From an uncultured Planctomycetaceae bacterium (GTDB lineage Bacteria > Planctomycetota > Planctomycetia > Planctomycetales > Planctomycetaceae), in contig CALSLT010000006.1 in the NCBI GenBank assembly GCA_943787265.1, positions 558,001-622,000 on the forward strand: DNA of 64,000 nt. The letters are read 5' to 3'. The position numbers and the translations under genes are program-made. How positions within the stretch are numbered: the stretch's first letter is position 1; each line of letters opens with the position of its first letter. Shown piece after piece: positions 1 to 8,464 of this stretch. A model generated the notes under the pieces. It ran no database searches. It was not told the origin of the DNA and worked only from the letters and a program-made list of their open reading frames with translations.

Positions 1-2114
1 TCGACTTTGCGAGTCGGAAGAGCTTTCTGAATCTTCGCTTTGACGATACCCGCTCGCGGAATCTGCTTGAGCGGACTAACGGCTTCGACAGCGGACACGC
101 TGACGGCACCGGCTTCGATAACGATGTCTGTGCCCTCGATTGAGAACATCAGCGGCACGGTGATTTCCTGAGTTGGAATCAGGTCGTCGCCTTCTGGCTG
201 TAGCCCCATTCGCAACACGAGAGTCAGTTCACCATCCTGAGCCATAATGCGAATCGCATCCTGCTCGGGGAAAATGAAGCGAGTGTTGTCGACCTTCGCA
301 GGCTCAGCATTCTCATCACCTTCTTTGTCACCACCGGGCAGTTTGAAGTCATCCCCAAGCAGCGTCTGCAAAGCCATTTCGATCTGCTCACCGAGCTCCT
401 TCTCGGTGAATGAACCGCCGGCAAGCGGCAGTTTGTCCAACGAGTTGTTCAACAGAGTTTCGTGAAGGTGAATGGCCGCACTGCCAGCCACTCGGGTTGA
501 GAACGAAGGAGCGTCGCCGCCCAGATTGTCGTCGTCCATCATGCGAGTACCGATCCACAGTGCGTCGCCCGTTGATCGGTAGGTTCGAGCCGAAGGGAAC
601 AAGCCGTTTTCCTTCAGTTTCGGGATGACATCCTCTTCCAACTGTTTGGTCGACTTATTGAATTCAGCATCGACCTCCTGGTTGAATTCCGGAATCAGTC
701 GGTTTCGCAGCTTGCCGGCTGCAATGGCTTCTGACTGTCCCCGCTTGTCGCGAGCAACGCTGACGGCGTAGGAATCAGCGATGCTGCCGAAGAGTGGCAA
801 TCCGCTGACTCCGGTTCGAGCACCAGTCGTCGTGTTGTTCGCGTTGACCCACATCGTTGCCGGGAATGTTTTGAAGCGATCTCCGTCGAAGTGAATCTTC
901 TTCTGAGCACCAAACGTGTGGTAGCCAGAGGTGAAGATCGTTGCCTGGTCAGTAACGCCCTGAGTGTTCGTCTGGGTGACGCCGTTAAACGTCATGTCAA
1001 ACTCGATGACTCGGTTGTTTGGCTTCAAGTCGATGCCGACCGTGCCGTTCGTCGTCTGGTGGCCGTCGACTTTGGCTCCAAGAACAACATCGTCAACGCG
1101 ACCAGAGTCCGTGTGCTTGTAACCGGCGACTTTGTTGAGGAACGATTCAGTCGCAACGACTCGCAGGTTGTAGTTGAAGTAGAAACCGGCGAGGACATCG
1201 GCAAGGTGGTCGCCACCGTCGGCAGCCAGGTTTCGAACGTTGCCATAAGCGTCGCGAGCGGCGGTTGCTGAACCAAGACGTCGAGTCTCTTCGTAGGCTT
1301 CGAGTGAAGATACCAGTTCAGTAAGAGCCCCTCGCAGCTCGGCCTGATCGTTCTTTGCAGGCGACTTTGCAGAGGCAAGCTCGATGAACTGACCCAATGT
1401 CTGTTTGACATCAAGAAACTGCGGTCGCTGCACGAACTTTCGTTGAGCATCGTTCTGCATTTTTTCCGAGTCGGACAGTCTCGTGAAAACTGCGCTGACA
1501 ACATCGGTAGCTTCTGCTGTTTCGACAGCCGACCGAAGTTCTTCCGCGCGGATGTATTTCAGCCAGGCGTCGCCATTCTTGATCTTCGAAAGGTACTTAC
1601 CCAGAGAATTGACGGACTGCGTAACTTCCGCTCCGGCCGCGTCGACTCTGGCTTTGTGAGCAGACTCAGGATTCATTTCCAGAGTGTCGAGCACTGCTGT
1701 GGCGACTGAAACTCGGCGAGACAAACGACCGTTGATCGTTGCCAGTGGTTCGTGGATCGGAGCGTAGGTTTTGTTGCCGAGCGCTTTCTCCATCGTCCGA
1801 ATTCGCTTGTTGAGCTTCGCAATCGCAGCTCGTTGTCCCGCAACATCGAGATCTTCCTGCTCATAGAGAGCGGCGACTTCGGCTGCCGAATCGGTGCTCC
1901 AACTTGACCATGAATCGCCAAGAGTCAGGAAGTCGTCTTCCAGAAGGCCGATTGGCACGAACTCGGGAAGAATTCCCCGTAGTCCCTGAGGCGGCTGATC
2001 AGCGTCGTCAGCTAGCGAAAGATGCCCGTGAGACGTGCATACTAGAGTAATTGTGGCAGCGAGCAGGGAAAGCAGCATCCCATGCTTCGTGCGAAGCCAG
2101 GTCACTGAACTCAT
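1..2114 (-). CDS. Secreted protein of unknown function (3' end outside window)
   Basis: On the minus strand an ATG at 2114-2112, with GGAG about nine bases upstream, opens a frame of 704 codons without a stop before the left edge, so the C terminus lies outside the window. The first ~35 residues have a basic start (WLRTKHG) followed by a hydrophobic stretch (LLSLLAATITLVC), as in a Sec signal peptide. The mature part is acidic and soluble, with helical, charged segments around residues 60-260 and no further membrane segment. I recognise no domain, repeat or catalytic motif. The gene stands alone, facing away from the epimerase gene across a 720-bp gap. That it is a real exported protein is well supported by the long open frame, start context and signal peptide; its function is unknown. 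Confidence 0.8.
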   Translation of the reverse strand, partial: MSSVTWLRTKHGMLLSLLAATITLVCTSHGHLSLADDADQPPQGLRGILPEFVPIGLLEDDFLTLGDSWSSWSTDSAAEVAALYEQEDLDVAGQRAAIAKLNKRIRTMEKALGNKTYAPIHEPLATINGRLSRRVSVATAVLDTLEMNPESAHKARVDAAGAEVTQSVNSLGKYLSKIKNGDAWLKYIRAEELRSAVETAEATDVVSAVFTRLSDSEKMQNDAQRKFVQRPQFLDVKQTLGQFIELASAKSPAKNDQAELRGALTELVSSLEAYEETRRLGSATAARDAYGNVRNLAADGGDHLADVLAGFYFNYNLRVVATESFLNKVAGYKHTDSGRVDDVVLGAKVDGHQTTNGTVGIDLKPNNRVIEFDMTFNGVTQTNTQGVTDQATIFTSGYHTFGAQKKIHFDGDRFKTFPATMWVNANNTTTGARTGVSGLPLFGSIADSYAVSVARDKRGQSEAIAAGKLRNRLIPEFNQEVDAEFNKSTKQLEEDVIPKLKENGLFPSARTYRSTGDALWIGTRMMDDDNLGGDAPSFSTRVAGSAAIHLHETLLNNSLDKLPLAGGSFTEKELGEQIEMALQTLLGDDFKLPGGDKEGDENAEPAKVDNTRFIFPEQDAIRIMAQDGELTLVLRMGLQPEGDDLIPTQEITVPLMFSIEGTDIVIEAGAVSVSAVEAVSPLKQIPRAGIVKAKIQKALPTRKV

Positions 2115-2836
2115 TGTGGCAACTCCATTTTCCGAAAAGTGAAGCGTCGGCTGCCCGGCATTCGATAGACCGGAAATAGCAACCGCAAGCCTCTGTTTGC
2201 CGGATTCGGAAGCGACATGTGCAATCCGAAATCGCGCGGCATCCTGTTTTTGATTGGTCGTCAACGCACCCCGTGGAACCGGGTAGAAACTATGGGCGAA
2301 CTGGAACATTTCGTAAAACCGGCGAAACCAATCCTTACGGTTTCACGCGACTTGCCAGCAACGTCGATAAATTCCCCCGGTCCTGCGTACGCGGCTCAGT
2401 CTAGTCCTGCCTCGTAACCGCTGCAATTGGCTTTATTTACGCAAACATCCAAACTGTAGTTTTGTGGCATTGAGACGGGGGCCGCGGAGGTGAAACACGG
2501 AAGCTTGCTGCCATGAAAACTCCGCAACCCATTCTATATTAGTCAGTTACGACTCTTTCCATGCTCGAAAAGTGGAACAGCGCAGACTTCGGCTGATTAA
2601 AAATGATGGTCTCCAGTCAGAAATCACTCGGCGGATGAGTGGCCACGTTCCGAGCGCCCGCCCGCAGGATTTCGTGGAATACCAGACTGATGTCCTCGCG
2701 AGTCGATTGTGGATGCTAGAGTTCGACCGTCGGAAATCGGCGTTGCGGACTGCAATGCGCGCCTTTCCTGACATGGGCAGGTCGGCTGACTGCTGACCAA
2801 CGACGAAAACTGGACTCACTGGCTGAGGACAAAACC
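2115..2836. other. Gene-free stretch between divergent genes
   Basis: About 720 bases separate two divergent genes. Short open frames exist on both strands (for example around 2547-2819) but they lack ribosome binding sites and protein-like composition. The stretch presumably holds the promoters of both neighbours; I could not find a convincing -35/-10 pair, a strong hairpin or an RNA gene. Confidence 0.5.
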
Positions 2837-3799
2837 GTGACCAACTATCTGGTAACCGGCGGCGCGGGATTCATCGGATCGCACATCGCGACGCGACTCG
2901 TCAATGAGGGTCACGATGTCCGCGTGCTCGACAATCTTTGCACGGGGTCACTTGAGAACCTCGCGCATATCGAAGGTCACTTCGAATTCATTCACGGCGA
3001 CGCAGCTGACCCGATCGCCTGCACGCGGGCTGTCGATGGAGTGGAAGTCGCCTTCCATCAGGCCGCTCTTGCGTCAGTTCCACTCAGCATCGAGCGTCCG
3101 CAGGACTGCCATCGAGCTTGCGTAACGGCAACGGTCAACCTGCTCGACGCCTGCGTGAAAGCGAACGTACGGCGAGTCGTCTACGCCGGTTCAAGCAGTG
3201 CGTACGGCAACGATCCCGAAATGCCGAAGCGAGAGAATCAGCTTCCACAAGTTCTATCGCCTTATGCCGCGGCCAAGCTGGCATCAGAACTTTACTGCGA
3301 AGCCTTCGCCTCGTCCTACGACATCGAAACTGTCCGGCTCCGGTACTTCAACATCTTCGGCCCTCGGCAGGATCCAGCGAGTCCGTACTCAGCAGTGATT
3401 CCACTTTTCGTTTCGGCACTGGTCAACGGCAAACAGCCGACAATCTTTGGTGACGGCACTCAGTCGCGTGACTTCACGTTTGTTGAAAACGTCGTCGAAG
3501 CCAACGTCCGAGCATCGCTGGCGGACGACGCGTCCGGCAAAGTCTTCAACGTCGGCTGCGGCGAGTCACTCAGTCTGATCAATCTGCTGAAAGAAATCTG
3601 CAACCGTTTGAACGTCGAGTACACACCAAACTTCGCGGAAGCACGACAGGGCGACGTCAAACATTCGTGGGCAGACATTTCTGCGACCAGAGAAGTGCTT
3701 GGCTACGAGCCCAGCATCGGCTGGCGCGAAGGTCTTAAGCCGACCATCGATTACTACGCCGAACTCGCTCGCGACGCGGCCGGTTGCACAGCCAGCTAA
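2837..3799 (+). CDS. NAD-dependent UDP-sugar 4-epimerase (WbpP/GalE-like extended SDR)
   Basis: A 320-residue extended short-chain dehydrogenase. The N-terminal Rossmann motif [10 protein letters not shown] (residues 7-16) binds NAD, the catalytic Tyr-Lys pair is Y143/K147 in [11 protein letters not shown], and Ser residues near 119-121 supply the third catalytic group. The strings [12 protein letters not shown] and [12 protein letters not shown] resemble UDP-N-acetylglucosamine 4-epimerases of the WbpP type more than plain GalE, so the likely reaction is C4 epimerisation of a UDP-N-acetyl sugar for surface polysaccharide. The start is GTG at 2837 with GAGGA eight bases upstream. The next gene downstream is a polysaccharide co-polymerase/kinase, which supports a role in exopolysaccharide synthesis. 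Substrate choice cannot be settled from the sequence. Confidence 0.9.
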   Translation: MTNYLVTGGAGFIGSHIATRLVNEGHDVRVLDNLCTGSLENLAHIEGHFEFIHGDAADPIACTRAVDGVEVAFHQAALASVPLSIERPQDCHRACVTATVNLLDACVKANVRRVVYAGSSSAYGNDPEMPKRENQLPQVLSPYAAAKLASELYCEAFASSYDIETVRLRYFNIFGPRQDPASPYSAVIPLFVSALVNGKQPTIFGDGTQSRDFTFVENVVEANVRASLADDASGKVFNVGCGESLSLINLLKEICNRLNVEYTPNFAEARQGDVKHSWADISATREVLGYEPSIGWREGLKPTIDYYAELARDAAGCTAS

Positions 3800-3889
3800 C
3801 GCAGTTGATTCGGGAAACTAGATTCAAAATCAAGCGGCCAGGAGAGCTGCTAAACGTCGGATGGAGCCCCTCGCCTTCAGAGGGCAACC

Positions 3890-6376
3890 ATGAGCATTCG
3901 TGACGACCAGAACGAACAACCATTCGACATCACAAAGCTGCCGGCAGGCCAACTGCCAGACCGCGATTCCGGATCGGTCGACTCAACGTCAATCGTTCCT
4001 GCCCAATCGCGGATCCAGGATCCTCGGAATCTGAATCAGGTCGTCTGGACGGGCGGCACGATTGACTACGTCGGCCTCGCCAGGCGGTACGCCTTGTGGC
4101 TGGTTTGCGGGATGGTCTCGGGAATTCTTCTCGGGCATCTGGTTTTCCAGGCGTACGGCCCGGAATATACGGCGACCGCGAAAGTGCTTGTGTCGAAGCG
4201 AATCTCTGGTCCGATCAGTGAGGGCTCCGAAGCCGAAACGTGGGGCGACCGCGCCGAACACATCGCGCTGATCATGAGCCCGCTGATTGTTGAAAAAGCG
4301 GTCCAGCTTCACAATCTCGACAAACTGCCGTCGATGGCTTTGTCGAAAGATCCCGCCGAAGACGTTCTGGACTCAATCAAAGTCAAACGAAGTGCCGGGG
4401 AAGATCGTTCGTTCCTCAACGTTCTTGACGTCACCTGCACAAACGCCAGTCGGGACGACGCCAAAACGATTTGTCACGCGGTGATCGATGCTTACCACGT
4501 CTACCTTCGCGAGAATCACGAAGAGAATACGGGAGAGTTGCTGAAACTCGTAAACCGTGCGACCGGCGACCTCAAGCAAGAGATCGATGACACCGAAGCC
4601 GCCTACGACAAGTTCATCGAAACCGCTCCGATCCACATGAAAACCACGACTCGTGGAGCTGGCGGCGAGCGAACAACGACAGCGACGAACGTGCATCAGG
4701 AAAACCTGGCAGCACTTGAGCTGGAGCAGCAGCGTCTGCTCGTTCAAAAGGCCGAAGTGCAATCGAAGATTCAATCGCTGCACAAGGGGCTCGCTCAAGG
4801 GCAGTCGCGCGAAGAACTCGCGACGATGATCCAGCTCTTTTCGGCACCTCAGAGTAAGTCCGCTCAGACACCGACAGCGCTGACAGCGACAGGCGGGGCG
4901 AACTCAATCGATAGCCAGCTTCTTCCGCTGATTCTGCGTGAGAAGCAGCTCCTGCTCGAATTTGGTGAAGACTGGCCGGAAGTTCAAACTGTCCGAGCAC
5001 AGATCAACACGCTGCGGCAGTACTACGTGCAGCAGCGACTTCAGGGTTCGCAGGGCAGACAGCCGTCCGGCACAGCACTCGCAACGGGCCCGCTTGGCAC
5101 GGCGATGCCACCTCAATCGATGGCAAAGACTTCAAACGGTCTGGACTTGGTTGACGTCTATCTGGCGTCACTCAATCAGGAATTTGACTCACTGAATCTT
5201 CGCGAAACGGAAATCGAGCATATTTACGCGAGCGAGTTCAACCGTGCTCGCGAACTATCTGGTTACCTCGAAAAAAACCGACAGTACAACGACGACCTCG
5301 ATCGACTGCATGGGCTTTGGGCGTCGATCAAAGTGCAGGCGTCAAAAGTCAACATCGAGAAAGAAAACCTCGGCTACTCGCTCAAAGTGATCGCTCCCGC
5401 AAAGGATCAGCTTTCACTCAAGCGAGTCATCAAGCTGTACGGTGCTGGCATCGTCGCCGTGATGGGGCTGGTGTGCGGCTTAATCTTCCTTCGCGAATGG
5501 ATGGACACGACTCTTAAATCGGTCGACGAAATCCGTGCAAGCATCCCGCTACCGATCCTCGGTTCCGTACCGTCGTTCAATGCGAAGGCTGTGGGAATTT
5601 CGGGCAGTCCATTGCAAACAGCACTGTGCTACTTCCATCGTCCGGGTTCTCCGGAAGCGGAAGCTTACCGATCGCTCCGCACGTCGTTCCTTGTCACACT
5701 GAGCGAAGGCCAACGGATCATCCAGGTGACCAGTCCAGAACCCGGCGACGGCAAGAGTACGTTGACTGCAAACCTGGCGATCGCGATGGCTCAGTCGGGC
5801 AAGAAAGTTCTGCTGATCGACAGCGACCTGCGTCGTCCGACTCTGCATACGCTCTTTGGAATGCGGCGTGACATCGGCGTCACCGAAGTTCTGTCAGGCG
5901 AAATCGATCTACTGACCGCTGCTCAGCAAACCGTTATTGAGGGATTGTCGGTACTGACGTGCGGCAGTCTTCCGCAGAACCCAGCCGAGCTACTGGCTTC
6001 TCGCAGCTACTCGACGATGCTGCGGAACGCCGAACAGGAATTCGACATCGTACTCGTCGACACGCCGCCACTGTTGGCTGTAAGCGACCCTTGCATCGTC
6101 GCTCCGAATACCGATGGCCTGGTTCTTGTTTTGAGAATGGGCAAGAACAAACGCAACTCGGCAAAACGAGCGACCGAGTTGATCGACACGAACAATATTC
6201 GAGTGATCGGAGTCGTCTGCAACGGAACAACTGCCGACGCTGAAGGATACAGCTACAAAGAAACTTACGGTGAGTACTTCTCCGGACCAGCTCCAACGCA
6301 ACGTCCAGCAATCATCAAGCCGGCGGCCTCGCCGAAAGAAGATGCGAAGTCAGATCAAACACCCGTCACCGTTTAA
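3890..6376 (+). CDS. Wzc-like polysaccharide co-polymerase with C-terminal BY-kinase
   Basis: An 828-residue fusion of a Wzz chain-length determinant and a bacterial tyrosine autokinase, controlling polymerisation and export of surface polysaccharide. A first membrane segment lies near residues 67-90 (WLVCGMVSGILLGHLV), followed by a long periplasmic coiled-coil region, a second membrane segment near 516-538, and then the cytoplasmic kinase. Kinase motifs are Walker A GDGKST (about 619-624), Walker A' LLIDSDLRRP (about 640-649) and Walker B ILVDTPP (about 720-726). After the kinase core a tyrosine cluster, GYSYKETYGEYF (about 785-796), is the expected autophosphorylation tail. Having both parts on one chain is the proteobacterial arrangement. 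The upstream sugar epimerase points to the same pathway. The start is ATG after AGAGGG. Confidence 0.93.
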   Translation: MSIRDDQNEQPFDITKLPAGQLPDRDSGSVDSTSIVPAQSRIQDPRNLNQVVWTGGTIDYVGLARRYALWLVCGMVSGILLGHLVFQAYGPEYTATAKVLVSKRISGPISEGSEAETWGDRAEHIALIMSPLIVEKAVQLHNLDKLPSMALSKDPAEDVLDSIKVKRSAGEDRSFLNVLDVTCTNASRDDAKTICHAVIDAYHVYLRENHEENTGELLKLVNRATGDLKQEIDDTEAAYDKFIETAPIHMKTTTRGAGGERTTTATNVHQENLAALELEQQRLLVQKAEVQSKIQSLHKGLAQGQSREELATMIQLFSAPQSKSAQTPTALTATGGANSIDSQLLPLILREKQLLLEFGEDWPEVQTVRAQINTLRQYYVQQRLQGSQGRQPSGTALATGPLGTAMPPQSMAKTSNGLDLVDVYLASLNQEFDSLNLRETEIEHIYASEFNRARELSGYLEKNRQYNDDLDRLHGLWASIKVQASKVNIEKENLGYSLKVIAPAKDQLSLKRVIKLYGAGIVAVMGLVCGLIFLREWMDTTLKSVDEIRASIPLPILGSVPSFNAKAVGISGSPLQTALCYFHRPGSPEAEAYRSLRTSFLVTLSEGQRIIQVTSPEPGDGKSTLTANLAIAMAQSGKKVLLIDSDLRRPTLHTLFGMRRDIGVTEVLSGEIDLLTAAQQTVIEGLSVLTCGSLPQNPAELLASRSYSTMLRNAEQEFDIVLVDTPPLLAVSDPCIVAPNTDGLVLVLRMGKNKRNSAKRATELIDTNNIRVIGVVCNGTTADAEGYSYKETYGEYFSGPAPTQRPAIIKPAASPKEDAKSDQTPVTV

Positions 6377-6394
6377 GCGTGTGCGGTGGTGCGA

Positions 6395-7219
6395 TCAGTC
6401 GGCTGATTTCTGATCGTCGGATTTGTCTTTCGGCCGTGGACGGAAGAATCGCATTGATTGCAGAACGACCATCTTACGTCGTGCGAGTCGAACACTGAGT
6501 GACAGCACCAGGTTCAGGAATCCAGGAACGACGTACTGTCGACCTTTGTCGAGCCCGCGAATGGATTTCCTGACGACGTAGGCAGCCGTGTGCGATCGTT
6601 GCTTCTTAAGCCAGCCCGATACGCCGGCAACGTCGAAGAATTCTGTCTCGGTAGTGCCTGGACAGAGTCCCTGGATGATCACGTTGCGATCGCGACACTC
6701 GGCCCAGAGCGCTTCGCTGAAGTGCAGAACAAAAGCTTTACTGGCCGAGTAAACCGGCATGTAAGCCACCGGCTGAAACGCAGCGACGGAAGCCACGTTG
6801 ATGATTCCGCCGTGCTGACGTTCGAGCATCGCCGGCAGAAACAGATACGTCAGCTCGGTTAACGCCGCGATGTTCAGCCGAATCATCTCCATCATTCGCT
6901 GAGGCTGTGTGTCGTCGGCTGTGCCGACAAATCCAAACCCGGCGTTGTTGATGAGCAGTTCGACTTCGATCTTCCGATTGCTAACTTCGTCGAATAACCG
7001 TTGTGATGCCTGAGGATCGGACAGGTCAGAGACGATGACTTCGCAACGAGTGCCGTGTCGGGTGTCGAGTTCTTCTGCGAGTTCTTTGAGCCGGTCTTCG
7101 CGTCGAGCCACAAGGACCAAGTGCATGCCTCGTGCGGCAAGTTGGCGCGCAAACTCAGCCCCGATTCCGGACGACGCTCCGGTAACCAAAGCCCAGCGAT
7201 CTGCGTAACCCTCAAACAC
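6395..7219 (-). CDS. Short-chain dehydrogenase/reductase (SDR)
   Basis: A classical SDR of 274 residues. The cofactor motif TGASSGIG is at residues 13-20, NNAG at 91-94, and the catalytic Ser144, Tyr157 and Lys161 (YSASK) are all present. The Arg pair after strand two (VARRED) favours NADP(H). The overall pattern matches the broad DltE/YqjQ-like group of ketoacyl-type reductases, whose substrates are mostly unknown. It is a little longer than the ~250-residue norm because of a basic C-terminal tail (LARRKMVV to the end) that could associate with membranes. The start is GTG at 7219, chosen because AGGAG lies eight bases upstream. It converges with the kinase gene, leaving only 18 bases between their stops. 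Confidence 0.9.
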   Translation of the reverse strand: MFEGYADRWALVTGASSGIGAEFARQLAARGMHLVLVARREDRLKELAEELDTRHGTRCEVIVSDLSDPQASQRLFDEVSNRKIEVELLINNAGFGFVGTADDTQPQRMMEMIRLNIAALTELTYLFLPAMLERQHGGIINVASVAAFQPVAYMPVYSASKAFVLHFSEALWAECRDRNVIIQGLCPGTTETEFFDVAGVSGWLKKQRSHTAAYVVRKSIRGLDKGRQYVVPGFLNLVLSLSVRLARRKMVVLQSMRFFRPRPKDKSDDQKSAD

Positions 7220-7487
7220 TTCGGAGACTCCTGCGACCCCACTCCGATGCCAGCCCTCGATACAAACGCGAAATACGAGGGCGAAGTGACTTCAGGCTGA
7301 CCTGGCCCTCTGCACTGCAACATGGTTAGACGACCGACGCTATCCAACGCGGCATCAGTCGGCGAATCGTAGCAGACGACTTCCGAAAGGAAAGTAATCA
7401 CAAACAGTCGCAGCGGCATCGAAGTCGTTTCAGCATAACGACCTGCGAGCAATCGCTGATGGCGAATCTCCGCACGGAGCCGTAATT

Positions 7488-7841
7488 CTACGGACGATAC
7501 TCCACGGTCACATTCGTACGAATTCCGCCGCGTGGAGTGAACTCGGCGAGGATTTTCATCGAACGAGGTTCCGTCGCGGCGACTAGGTCGTCGAGAATCA
7601 GATTCGTGACGTTCTCGTAAAAGGCACCGTGATTTCGAAACTGCTGAAGGTACAGCTTCAGTGATTTCAGTTCGAAGCACTTCTGATCGGCCACGTAAGT
7701 AATCGTGAGCGTTCCAAAATCCGGCTGTCCGGTTTTGGGGCACATCGATGTGAACTCGGGGCAGATCGTCTCGATCGAGTAATCACGCTGTGGATACGGG
7801 TTCTCAAAAGTCTCAATGATGTCTCGTGAAATCTCACTCAT
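7488..7841 (-). CDS. queF: NADPH-dependent preQ0 reductase QueF
   Basis: QueF reduces 7-cyano-7-deazaguanine (preQ0) to preQ1 in the synthesis of the tRNA nucleoside queuosine. The single-domain (type I) form is recognised by [10 protein letters not shown], which carries the catalytic Cys and Asp, the substrate-binding Glu in ELKSLKLYL, and the FRNHG segment. Two starts are possible: ATG at 7853 or ATG at 7841 (MSEISRDI). I prefer 7841 (117 residues) because GGAAG lies just upstream of it. Oddly, the usual Phe-His-Glu near the active site reads Phe-Tyr-Glu ([11 protein letters not shown]). No other queuosine gene is nearby; it appears to be a single-gene unit. Confidence 0.93.
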   Translation of the reverse strand: MSEISRDIIETFENPYPQRDYSIETICPEFTSMCPKTGQPDFGTLTITYVADQKCFELKSLKLYLQQFRNHGAFYENVTNLILDDLVAATEPRSMKILAEFTPRGGIRTNVTVEYRP

Positions 7842-7995
7842 GACAGCTTCCATGTTACGCGATGTTGTTCAGTGTTTAGTGACCAGAGTGACGCATGGAT
7901 ATTGCGACGATGTCGTCTTTCGAACCGGATTGTAGTTCTCAGCCAGTGTTTCTGCATTTCTGATCACGGGGCATGGATTGTCATGGTGCGGTTTC

Positions 7996-8424
7996 TCACG
8001 AAGGGCTGTCTTTCTTTCGTGCGGATGGCAGTCGCAGGATCACTCCGATTCCGATCAGAGCAGTAGCCGCGACGATCCATCGAAGAGTCGAAGACAGATC
8101 GGTCAGCCACAAGGACACAGACACGGCCAGCAGAACGATCATGATCGCTTTGACTTTGACGTCCGGACGGACGCCGCCCAGTTGCTGCCAGTCTCGAAGG
8201 ATGGGGCCAAAGAATCGCGACGTGAGCAGCCACTGATTGAGCCGGGGCGACGAGCGGGCCAGGAAATAACTCGTCAACAGCAGAAAGGGCGTCGTCGGTA
8301 GAACGGGAAGGACTGCTCCCACGGCACCAAGAACGAAAAACAAACCCGCCAACGCTATGAACACAAAGCGTTTCGGCCCGGTCACTGGCTGCGGTTTAGA
8401 ATCTAGTGAGTCTTTCGAAATCAA
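7996..8424 (-). CDS. DUF454 (YbaN-like) inner-membrane protein
   Basis: A 142-residue membrane protein with the hallmark of DUF454/YbaN: a hydrophobic helix, then LPVLPTTPFLLL, FLARSSPRLNQWLL and FFGPILRDW, followed by two more hydrophobic helices near the C terminus (IMIVLLAVSVSLWL and WIVAATALIGIGVIL). The function of the family is not established. The frame has no ATG upstream of the conserved region; the only plausible start is TTG at 8424, with no clear ribosome binding site, so the N terminus is uncertain. The gene stands alone, between QueF and the end of the large peptidase gene. Confidence 0.85.
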   Translation of the reverse strand: MISKDSLDSKPQPVTGPKRFVFIALAGLFFVLGAVGAVLPVLPTTPFLLLTSYFLARSSPRLNQWLLTSRFFGPILRDWQQLGGVRPDVKVKAIMIVLLAVSVSLWLTDLSSTLRWIVAATALIGIGVILRLPSARKKDSPS

Positions 8425-8464
8425 GTTCGAAATTTTCTATGCGGAATCTGTATTTCGAATGTCA

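Noticed and set aside
2547..2819. Two overlapping short frames on opposite strands before the epimerase
   Set aside because: Neither has a ribosome binding site or a protein-like sequence; the region is more likely regulatory.
6892..7743. 283-codon minus-strand frame overlapping the SDR and queF genes
   Set aside because: It overlaps two well-supported genes in another frame and has low-complexity Arg/Ser composition without a start signal.
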